Below, piece by piece: positions 55,542 to 64,000 of a stretch of DNA of 64,000 nucleotides. A program made the position numbers and the translations under genes. This stretch comes from Glutinoglossum americanum (taxonomy: Eukaryota; Ascomycota; Geoglossomycetes; Geoglossales; Geoglossaceae). The DNA lies in the NCBI GenBank assembly GCA_020080175.1, contig JAGHQL010000045.1, positions 86,218-150,217 on the forward strand, in the 5' to 3' direction. Numbering within the stretch: position 1 is the stretch's first letter; each line of letters opens with the position of its first letter. Below the pieces are notes generated by a model, which saw only the letters and a list, made by a program, of their open reading frames with translations, was not told the DNA's origin and made no database searches.

Positions 55542-57897
55542 ATGGCTCCAGCGCAGAGACGCCCACAAACTAACAGACATTCTCATACAGAGCGTCGTTC
55601 AGCAGAATACTTCATGACGAAGATCAAGGGACCGATTTTGAAGGTCGAGAAAAGTCGGGCACCTGCTATGAAAAAACAAATGAATATTTACGCTGGTATG
55701 TGGAAAAGGTAAGTTATAGCCCTACTACTGAGGAAGGTTGCGACACAAAATGAGATCTAATAATCATCTTATAAGGTTCTGTTTGGAAACTCAGATAGAT
55801 GAGAACGATGTTCTAGCCTGTGGCGTTGACGACCTAGAAAGCGGCAAAGCTCAGATTTATGAAGTGTACCTTGAGTGGATACTATTTTTAGGGGGAATTC
55901 AATATGAAGAGAGTCTCATCACAAATTGGTACTACATTCGAATGCTGCACCGTAACAAGAACCAGGAGAGGGATATTGGCTCTATTATTTGGAAGCATAT
56001 ATCAAATGTTTGCTTCCCTCAACTTGATTCAATTTATTTTATAATACTATCCACTGACAAAAACAATAGTATATAAAGCAACTTATAACTAACTTTAGCC
56101 TCTCCCCTAAGAGAAGAAAGAAGGCCAAGTTGAGTGTAACAGATCTGTGGTTTATCTTCCGTCACTATTAGACATATGACGTGAAACAATATGCAACAGA
56201 ACAATATCGGGTCCAAATGATATTTATGCTACACTCGCTAGGTTTACAGCTTCTCGTCCAGAAGCTATTATCGAAAGTGCTTGTGTGAAAGGTAACAATC
56301 AAGCATTGTTATACTATCACTGCCAACTTAAACTGATCTACAACCCTATTCCAGATGAACGTAGATACTTATGGGTCTTAGAAATCATACTAGTATATTT
56401 GAAAAGAGATATCGAGAGTAAGAACCCGTGAGTATTCATATGAGGTCCTCTCTAATATCTACTTATTAATCCGAAGCTAGGCAAACATTCACTATTCACG
56501 AAGATGATGACCCTGTCTTCTGCCCGGTTCTCTCCTTCATATCTCTAGCATTTGCCGATCACGCATTCAAAGTTGATGAACTTCAATCCCCCAACAATTT
56601 GGGAAGAATTAGCATTCAGCATTCTTTACAGTGCCAAATATTTGAGTGGAAAGAGTCGATGTTAGATACTCCTGTGCTCCGTCAAGCAGCTGGTACTGGT
56701 ACTGGAATTTCACCAGATAAAGCCTAGCAATATGATTCTTTCCAACTGAGGTTGAAGACATTAGGAAAGGCAACAGGCTTTGAGGATGACATCTCTATAT
56801 ATTGCGAGAGACGAGAGACTGGGAATCTGCTCAATGGTATGCAATTGAATTATGATGTAAGCTCTCGTTGACAAGATCATGCTGATGATTAATTAGGGCT
56901 GTCACGGCATAAACGTTAACAGATTATGAGGCACCAGAAATCACAAACATTTGATTGAAATTACCTCTCACAGCATGTTAGATGGGACATTCAGAATATC
57001 TACCGTGGGCTTCCAGAGCATCCAGCTGTCCATACTGCTGCCCAAATGAGTACCAATATGGATCCACGAGTACCTTACAAATTGTCAGAAGAGCAACGTG
57101 CCTTGGTGCATGAGCATCCCAACATCATTAAGTTGAAAAAACTAAAGAGCATTCTGTTCAAAAAGCTTCATATAGACTACGGAGGAGTATAACAAAGGAA
57201 GGGGACAGAACTCTACCAGCAATATAGGCATGTGCATCTTGATCTCATGAGCGAGCAAAAGGCCCAACAATATGCTAAAAAAGTTGAGCTTCGAGATTAA
57301 TATTTCAACACTATCCATTCGATTACCTTTCAGCAGCAGCTCTCTGCCATAGGCTCCAGATCTCCAATGGAGAAACAAGAAGTTTTAGAGAGAGTCAACG
57401 TCTTTCCAGAGTGAACTCGAATTGCTAATGCATTTTTCTTCTCTCCAAAGCTGGTTGACCAACAGGAGCTGTTTGAGTAATGCATTTAGATTATAATAGA
57501 TCTCACTGCACTTTGTTCCTTGCGCGAGGTTCGAAGACGAGGAAATTTTCGTCAACGAAAGAAACAGAGGATCAAAGAAGAAAAGGTTGAGAAGGTCGAA
57601 GAGGTCAAAGAGATCAAAGAGATTATTGAAGCTCGTATTGATCTGGGCCTTTATCCCCTAATCTGTTCAGACCCTCAGTGCCTTTTCTGCCTAGACGACG
57701 GAGGACTTCTTAGAAAGGACCAAGAACGTATTTTTGCAAGGATCAATTCTCTCCAGCGACATGTTCAAAAAGTCCATTTAGCTTCACGAGATACTGGCAA
57801 GTCAATTTCTTGTCCTCACCCTGCCTGTACAGTTATTCTGGACAATACGATGATATTTAAAAACCATGTCACAACTGTTCACAACGTCTTTTACTAA
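55542..57897 (+). pseudogene. Degenerate DUF3435 tyrosine-recombinase gene with C2H2 tail
   Basis: Homology runs through the region in several frames with many stops. A plausible start is at about 55542 (MAPAQRRPQTNRH). Later blocks are FTASRPEAIIESACVKGNNQ, HEDDDPVFCPVLSFISLAFA, KESMLDTPVLRQAAGTG, YCERRETGNLLN, QHVRWDIQNIYRGLPEHPAV and MDPRVPYKLSEEQRALVHEH, in the normal order of fungal DUF3435 proteins. The recombinase signature Arg (in YCERR) and His (RHQKS) can still be seen; the Tyr region is NYLSQ. The 3' part (57520-57897) is an intact frame with a zinc-finger-like CSDPQC...HVQKVH and CPHPAC...HVTTVH pair. DUF3435 includes the captain recombinases of Starship giant transposons. This copy cannot make a full protein. 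Confidence 0.8.
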
Positions 57898-58240
57898 AGA
57901 GAATACACATCGCAATCGCTCATACAAATGCTACTTGAAGAAGCAGAAATAAAAAGCTTAAGGTATTGCAGTATCTCTTCAAGGGTCAGAGGAGGCACAT
58001 TTACTGATTAGAGCAGGCATCTTGGTCGCTATAGTATTTTCCTGCTAGGAGGCGTTAGAAGACCATTAGCGTTATTAATAAGAATTATATATAGGATAAG
58101 GTTACCTGTGAATATGAAATAAAGGAAAGGAGTTAGTAAGGACTTAGTGGAGGAGATAGCTAAAGCGCTTAATATAAAATATAACCTTTGCTTTGAGACT
58201 ATCTGGCTTCTCGAGAGTAGCTAATAATGGAATTACCAGG

Positions 58241-58545
58241 GAAATTTCCCTATGGAGTTTTTCTCTTGGGGGCAGATGCTTCCTGGAGGCTACAGAAGCC
58301 CTCAGGGAAAATTTCCCTTGCGGAACTCTTCTCCTGAAGGCAGATGCTTCCCGGCGACTACAGAAGCCTTAGGGGAAATTTCCCCTGTGGGCAGACGCTT
58401 CCTGGCGGCTACAGAAGCTCTCAGGGAAAATTTCCCTCATGGGACTCTTCCCCTAAAGGGAGACACTTCCCGGCGCTTATAGGAGCCCTCAGGGGATTTT
58501 TCTCCTATGGGATTCTTTCCCTGGAGGTGGACACTTCTACGCTAG
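58241..58545. repeat. 68-bp tandem repeat, about 4.5 units
   Basis: Each unit contains GGCAGATGCTTCC, CGGCTACAGAAGCCCTC and AGGGAAAATTTCCC; the third unit lacks about 16 bases. Units differ by scattered substitutions. Frames across it code for Pro/Gly-rich repeats (GGYRSPQGKFP) that are probably not translated. Confidence 0.8.
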
Positions 58546-60276
58546 AGTGATATCCTTAGGGGAGAAACTCTAAAGGCTCTGTAAATACTTCGTGTATATG
58601 TTCTAAAAAGGCATTTCCTACGGGAACTCCCCCAATGGCATGAAAACACGCTCCAGAAGCGCTCTCCCTAGAGCTAGTTATCCCTAACATATTTGATGGT
58701 GAGTTTGCTGGACCTAGCGAGTTTGCCACTTAGCGAGAACCATAACCATCCTACCACGCTGATTTTTAGCAAAGTCAATTCTTGAGCTATGGTTCTAAAA
58801 TTTTAATAGGAGCTAGCCTAGTATATAAATAATTAAAAAATAAAATATCAGATCAATGCATCAAGAATTGGTGGTGGGGTGTGGCGATCCTCTAAGCAAC
58901 CCCCTTTTAGCATACTCCTCTCACTAAGCTCAGAACTGAACTCAAAACTAATGGAATCAATTTCAGCTACTATAAGAAGATCAAATAGACTCTATTAGTG
59001 CATTTGGAAAAACTATAACTTATAGACTGCAAAGATGCAAAAGTAATAGGGTGCTACTGGAGGGGTTAGGGCTAGTATCTACAAGAATATACAACTAAGT
59101 ATGCATCTCTTTGCTTGACTCTCCAACCTCACAACACCAGCACATAGATATATGTGATTTGTCTTAAGGTCAATTTTACCTGTAGATTTGCGTAGTAGTC
59201 TCAGATTTTCCATATCTTTTCTTCTCCAAAAGTTATAAACTTACAAAGTTATCAATATGCCTTCTAAGCAAGATAAGGACTATGAGGACAGACTACAGGC
59301 TGCTCTGAAGGAACTCAGCCTTCAATCAAAGCTTTCCCTTCCTCTGATAGCTAGAAGGTTTGATGTGGCAGAAAGGACCTTGTGTGATAAGAAGAATAGA
59401 GGAAGACAGCATCCTCAAAAAGCACATCTTCATGAGTGCTTTCTTAACCCCCAACAGGAGTAAGCATTGGTCCAGTAGATCTGTATACAAAATAATAGAG
59501 GTATCCCACCACGCTTGGATCTTGTCAGGGACAAGGCTTTGGCTATAATACAGCAGTTACAACTCAAAACCTCTTTGGGGAAGCATTGGTTAGATAGGTT
59601 TGTTAAGCATCACTCAGAATTTCAAGTCAGGTTCAGCTAGTGCCTAGAATGCCAAAGGAGTGCTGCTAGCAACCCTAAAGTACTAGAGCATTACTTCAAG
59701 TTATGGCATAAGGCACTAAAGGAGTATAAGATTAAAGAGGCCAATATTTGAAATATGGATAAGAAGGGCTTCTTATTAGAGATATCAGCTAAGTGTAGGG
59801 TGATCTGTAGGAAGGGTAGAAAGAATTCTAAGTATACTCAGGATGGTAATAGAGAGCTGATAACTGTCCTGGAGTGTGTGTCTACTGAAGGAGTGGTGTT
59901 ACCCCCTTTAGTAGTCACAAAGGGAGCTAACCATTATAAAGGGATACATATTAAGAGTCAAGGAAGTCCTGGATGGGTTTATGGACATTCTCCCAAGGGC
60001 TGGACATCAAATGAGATTAGGTTAAGATGGTTAGAATATACTTTTGAGCCTAGAATATGCCCTAAGTAAGTTTATTTCCTTCTCCCCCTATATTCCCTTC
60101 TTTTCCTTAGCACTATCTCCACACTATACTACAGCACCCTATAGTTAATACCATATATAGAGGACCTCTAGAATGGCGTATTCTTCTTCTAGATAGCCAT
60201 GAATCCTACTACAATTACCTCTTTTTTGACTTTACTTGAAGGTATAAGATTTTGATATTTGTACTTCTAGCATATT

Positions 60277-60618
60277 TGTCAGGTCCTAGAGGGGTGCCGC
60301 AGGTGCTTGAGGCTCAAGGAGGTCGTTCGGGAGGTCGTCCGTAGGCTTGCGAATGAGTTCTCAAGCTCGAATGGGTGTCACGGCTCGGCAGGAGGTCTGG
60401 TGAGATGTCAGAGGCAGATAGGCTGAGTAGGAGGATAGATATGGGCCACCGAGTGGCTTCTATTAGATAAATTATATACAAGAGGTGTGTTGACCAATGG
60501 AAGTTGAAGGGTCAACTCCGTCGGTTGGAAAAAGGGCTTGCAGGCTTGACTCGAGTACGGACTGCATATTGGTCTAAGCTCGTGAGCTCTGCCCCTTGCG
60601 ACTCTGTGCGCCATGACA
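60277..60618. mobile_element. Nested solo LTR, copy 1 (342 bp)
   Basis: Begins TGTCAGGTCC and ends GCCATGACA. The pentamer before it is ATATT (60272-60276) and after it ACATT (60619-60623): a target duplication with one C/T change. It is inserted in the pogo-like transposase and nearly identical to copy 2. Confidence 0.85.
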
Positions 60619-60670
60619 ACATTTAACTCACCTTACTCAGCCCCTAGACATTAGTCTATTTGATCCTCTG

Positions 60671-61012
60671 TGTCAGGTCCTAGGGGGGTGCCGCGGGCAC
60701 TTGAGGCTCGAGGAGGTCGTTCAGGAAGTCGTCTGTAGGCTTGCAAATGAGTTCTCAAGCTCGAATGAGTGTCACGGCTCGGCAGGAGGTCCGGCGAGAT
60801 GTCAGAGGCAGATAGGCTGAGTAGGAGGATGGATATGGGCCATCGGGTGGCTTCTATTAGATGAACTATATACAAGAGGTGTGTTGACTGATAGAGGTTG
60901 AAGGGTCAACTCCGTCGGTCGGAAAAAGAGCTTGCGGGCTTGGCTCGAGCACAGACCGCATATTGGTCCAAGCTTGCGAGCTCTGCCCCTTGTGGCTCTG
61001 CATGCCGTGACA
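60671..61012. mobile_element. Nested solo LTR, copy 2 (342 bp)
   Basis: Same length and ends as copy 1 (TGTCAGGTCC...GTGACA). It is flanked by an exact CTCTG duplication (60666-60670 and 61013-61017). Only 52 bases separate it from copy 1; because each copy has its own duplication, they are two independent insertions rather than one element. Confidence 0.88.
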
Positions 61013-62439
61013 CTCTGCAGTGCCATTATGGTGTCTTGCTTGCTGAATAGTTCAAGAGAGGATATCTAGCCATATCTAGAGAAGATTTTATCCCATTACT
61101 TCAACAAGCTAGAGAGCATACCTATACCCTTCAGAACATCAAAGGAGCTTGGGCAGGCACTGGGCTGGTACCATATGATAAGAGAAGGGTTCAGAGTAGA
61201 CTGAACAAGGGTATCATACCTCAGAAGAATCTACAATCACCAGTTAGGGCTATCAAAACCCCTAAGCAGTCATATGAGTTTTGTCAGATATTAAAGTACT
61301 CTAAACAGCTAGTACTTCAGGACGGCCCTAAGAAGCTTCTATTGAGTGCTCTAGAGAAGCTAAACAAGTCTAGAATATAGGCTCAGGTACAGGAAGCTAT
61401 TGCTAAGCATAAGACTGCTTTTTTAAAAAAGCGCCTCAATATGAAAGCAAACTACCAAAAGAGTAAGGTTAAGATCAATAAGAAGCAGCAAGGATATGCT
61501 AAATTGATGACTCAAGATGATATCAATGAAGCTCTTAAGGAGTATAATACAAAACAGAGGGAGCTTGCTAAGATAGCTACTAAAAAGAGTCAAAAGGGGA
61601 GGGGGGAAGGAGTAGGAAAAAGTAAGGGCAAGAGGGTAACTAGAAAGGCTACAGTACTATATAAAGATCTAATAGTATCAGAAAGTGGATCTAGAGCTCA
61701 GGTATCAGACTCAGAAGGTTAGTTTATTATTTAATAGGTCTAGAGCATTTTAACTTTATATAGAAAATATTAGCCTTAGAGCAATAGTTATATCTTCTGA
61801 TATTTCTGATTCTGAGGTCTCTAAAGTATCAGAATCATATATCCAGAGGCTAAGGAAAGTCCTTACAGCTGGGCCAAGCAGGGAAGTATCACATACTGGT
61901 ATGGTAACAAGGTCTAGAACTAGGAAGGAAAATTAGGACTACCTCAAGAATTTCTGTACTGTGCATGCAATTGTTGTTTATTTTCTGTCAAATTTTATTT
62001 TTAAGTGATCCATACAATACAGAATGCCTATGCAAAGTTCTAGGATCACAGCTTTAGAATTGAATTTTGGGGTTGTGGTTGTGGTAGGGTCCGGAGGTGT
62101 CTCGCGTAGCGGTAAACTCGCTGGGTCCGGCAAACTCACTATCAAATATGTTAAAGTAATTATCCTTAAAGGCTCTGAGTAGTTGTAATGCTCACAATAG
62201 TCCATTGTGCGCATGATTCATAGTATATACGATGCTTGCTTGCACCCACAATCTCATCATGGATACGACACTTGCTTGTACCCAAAGCATCTCATCGTGT
62301 ACATGATCCATTATTTTTATACTCGAATGGCATATGATCTTTAGCTGCATCTGAATGGTAGATATCAAGCTGGAGCATAGAATAGGCTGAGCAAATAAGC
62401 ACAGCGGCGGCTGATGACCAAGATTGGATCCAGAGGGCA

Positions 62440-62880
62440 TAGAGGGGGCTGGAGCAAGCGAGCGGCTAATGACCGAGATTGGATCCGGATAGTATGGAAG
62501 GAGCTAGAGTAAGCGAGCAGCCAGAGCAGCGGCCGGAGGATCAAGAGGGGCTAGAGCATGGAGGCAGCTGGAGCGCAGGAGTGGCTGGAGCTTTCGAGTG
62601 CATGGAAGTGAGCGGCTAGAGCATGAAGGGGGCTGGGCAACAGGAATGGCTGGAGGATTCAGGAGGCTAAAGCATTGAGGTGGCCGGAGCAAAGAACGGG
62701 CTGGAGCATGTGAGCAGCCAGAGCATGGAGGTGGCCGGAGCAGAGTAGGGGCTGGAGCATGTAAGTGGCCAGAGCATGGAGGCGGCCGGAGCAGAGAGGG
62801 GGCTGGAGCATGTAAGTGGTCAGAGCATGGAAGCGGCTGGAGCATCTGGGAGGCCGGAGCAAAGAAGGAAGTGTTGGCCC
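62440..62880. repeat. 51-bp minisatellite with open frames
   Basis: The best units run from about 62700 to 62855 and contain GCTGGAGCATGTAAGTGGCC and AGAGCATGGAGGCGGCCGG. Since 51 is divisible by three, minus-strand frames stay open and would encode a 17-residue repeat (LLRPPPCSGHLHAPAPT), but there is no promoter, splice or domain evidence for a protein. Confidence 0.75.
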
Positions 62881-63267
62881 CATGCTCTAGTCGCTCAATT
62901 GCTCTAGCCACATCCGAGGAGCCTATGGGGGGCCAAAATCGGCCCCTGATCTAAATAGCCTATCATCCTCATGCTCTAGCCACTCAATTGCTCTGGCCGC
63001 TGTGGGGGTGGGATCTATGCCCGGATAGGGGCAATCTGTTGAGGTTGAGGTCACGTGAATTTGTGATTCTCTTGGCAGAGGCACGCATATAAGTAGCTAG
63101 CTAGACGTGTAGTTACGAACAAGCAGCTCACCCACCGACACTGAAATTGCCTCCACACCACTTCCATGCTCTACCCGCGCTTGAGGAGCCCAATATGGCG
63201 TCGAGAATAGCATCCAAGAAGCCAAAACCAGCCCCTGATTTAAAGAGCTTATCTTCTTAATCAATGA
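62881..63267. other. Repeat-island spacer with an internal direct repeat
   Basis: The phrase GGCCAAAATCGGCCCCTGAT near 62931-62950 recurs as GCCAAAACCAGCCCCTGAT near 63220-63238, each followed by a similar TTTAAA-type and CTTATC-type stretch. The same GCTCTAGCCACTCAATTGCTCT phrase also repeats at about 62890 and 62973. No gene recognised. Confidence 0.45.
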
Positions 63268-63470
63268 TGTTGAATAGTAATCGCGTGGCTGTGCTAAGTG
63301 CCACAAGGATTGTGACGCCGACTAAACACCAAGATGTCTCGGATCCTCTGAACATTACGACGACTCAGCTGGCAATGGGCCGGAGGCCTGCCATGAGCTG
63401 TTCCAAGTATATAAGTCGGTCAGAACCTCATGTAATGAAGAGATCAGAACAATATCAATATAACAAATAT
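63268..63470 (+). mobile_element. LTR-like sequence starting TGTTGAATAGTAA
   Basis: It has a TG start, a TATATAAGT box near 63409 and a pyrimidine/AT-rich end; it is related in inverted orientation to 54940-55145. The exact right end and target duplication are not clear. Confidence 0.5.
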
Positions 63471-63499
63471 TCTACACCAAAATTATGTTGCCCCTATTC

Positions 63500-63710
63500 C
63501 TTCCGCTGAACTTTCAACACAGATGCTACCAGCTGGCCATCTGGCGAGAAGGCTACAGCATCGACTGGCCTAGAATGGCCTTCAGGCGTGCTGTGGCAAG
63601 AGCCCGTCGCTGTCTCCCATAGCCGCACTGTGTTGTCGCCTGATGCAGATGCTACCAGCTGGCCATCTGGTGAGAAGGTGTGCGGGGGTCCGGTTAGACA
63701 AATATATCCA
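63500..63710 (-). pseudogene. WD40-repeat fragment (NLR/HET-E type)
   Basis: Minus-strand frame 63748-63494 contains about one and a half WD40 repeats: HTFSPDGQLVASASGDNTVRLWE and GHSRPVDAVAFSPDGQLVAS. The near-identical repeat wording is typical of the high-homology WD40 arrays at the ends of fungal NACHT/NLR proteins. The frame ends directly after the second block, and no NACHT domain is in the window, so it is a fragment. Confidence 0.65.
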
Positions 63711-64000
63711 CTTTTGAGGGCCTTGGTTTTGAGGTCTCGAAGAAGCACATTGATGACTTCCTCCCGGAATTCAAAGGCAAGACGTGGGTTTCGCCATGAA
63801 ATACCTGACGTGTCTGACCTAGTCTTTCCCCGTGGCTACTCCGTCTAGCTCGGCCTTTGTGGTTTGTCGAGCGGTATCTGTTGTTGGTTATGCTCGAATT
63901 GGCGGAATGGTAGCGGTCAACGTATACAGTGTAAATAGGGTCTCGAATAGCTTAATAGAATTGAATTAATTACTATATAATCTTGCGGACTCGCAGAGTC
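63711..64000. other. Right edge of the window
   Basis: A TGTTGGTTATGCTCG phrase near 63879 could be another LTR start running off the window. No gene recognised. Confidence 0.3.

Larger units (their letters stand above)
59257..61722 (+). pseudogene. Broken pogo/Fot1-type transposase
   Basis: The N-terminus (59257-59463) starts MPSKQDKDYEDRLQAALKEL and has a psq-type helix-turn-helix (LIARRFDVAERTL). After stops, a CENP-B-like region and the DDE-core start follow: NMDKKGFLL (first Asp, near 59755), RELITVLECVSTEGVVLPP and GWTSNEIRLRWLE. The core is then interrupted by solo LTRs at 60277-61012; the reading resumes at about 61020 with ISREDFIPLLQQAREHTYTL and GAWAGTGLVPYDKRRV, and ends with a Lys-rich tail (61441-61722). 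Several in-frame stops and the insertions make it non-functional. Confidence 0.8.
58687..62151 (+). mobile_element. Pogo/Fot1-like (Tc1/mariner) DNA transposon, 3465 bp, degenerate
   Basis: Inverted termini start ACATATTTGATGGTGAG on the left and the matching ACATATTTGATAGTGAG on the reverse of the right end, each directly preceded by TA, the target of Tc1/mariner elements. Similarity between the ends continues for more than 100 bases with mostly transition differences. Inside, in plus orientation, are pieces of a transposase (listed separately) and two nested solo LTRs. Removing the 342-bp LTRs and their 5-base duplications would leave an original element of about 2.8 kb. Confidence 0.85.

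Noticed and set aside
60408-61026. Minus frames of 68-74 codons with near-identical sequence
   Set aside because: They are translations of the two 342-bp solo LTRs.

Overview
This window is fungal nuclear DNA from a filamentous ascomycete (Pezizomycotina). Genes are dense and mostly split by 50-110 nt GT-AG introns with recognisable branch sites. The gene set (urate oxidase, Lys2-type reductase, Tyr1, Cyt2/Cyc3, HRI1, RIB7, an Nrd1-like RNA-binding protein, DUF3435 recombinase debris, degenerate NLR-type ankyrin and WD40 pieces) fits Eurotiomycetes best, but the species cannot be read from the sequence.

Layout. About 1.1-49.3 kb is a conventional gene-rich arm: CYP52-type P450 (-), UFD1-like zinc-finger protein (-), F-box protein with a Cys-rich tail (+), a 3.1 kb stretch without a gene, coiled-coil protein (-) facing away from a leucine-rich-repeat protein (+), holocytochrome c synthase (-), ADCK2/Cqd1-type ABC1 kinase (+), dsRNA-binding DExH helicase (-), intron-containing tRNA-Ala(CGC) (+), HRI1 (+), a membrane alpha/beta hydrolase (+), urate oxidase (+), a short Lys2-like adenylation-thiolation-reductase (+) with a small inverted-repeat element on each side, RIB7 (-), ribosomal protein uS11/Rps14 (-), prephenate dehydrogenase (+), a DOMON-cytochrome b561 protein (-), and an Nrd1-like two-RRM protein (+). 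Most functions are primary metabolism, mitochondria and protein or RNA handling; no co-regulated cluster is evident.

From about 50.8 kb to the end the character changes to a repeat island. It holds the last exon of a one-pass membrane protein cut off at its edge, solo LTRs with readable target-site duplications, a tRNA-derived SINE-like unit, ankyrin debris in which Trp codons have become stops (the RIP pattern), a broken DUF3435 tyrosine-recombinase gene (the family that includes Starship captains), a 3.47 kb pogo/Fot1-like DNA transposon with long inverted termini and two nested solo LTRs, two minisatellites, and a WD40 scrap. All transposon coding regions carry stops, so the island looks dead.

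CDS models were spliced by hand from reading frame, GT-AG sites and family expectations. Exon sums divide by three in every spliced model, but no transcript evidence was available. The best leads are the Lys2-like gene that lacks the N-terminal domain of canonical Lys2 and sits between two related inverted-repeat elements, and the broken recombinase in the island.
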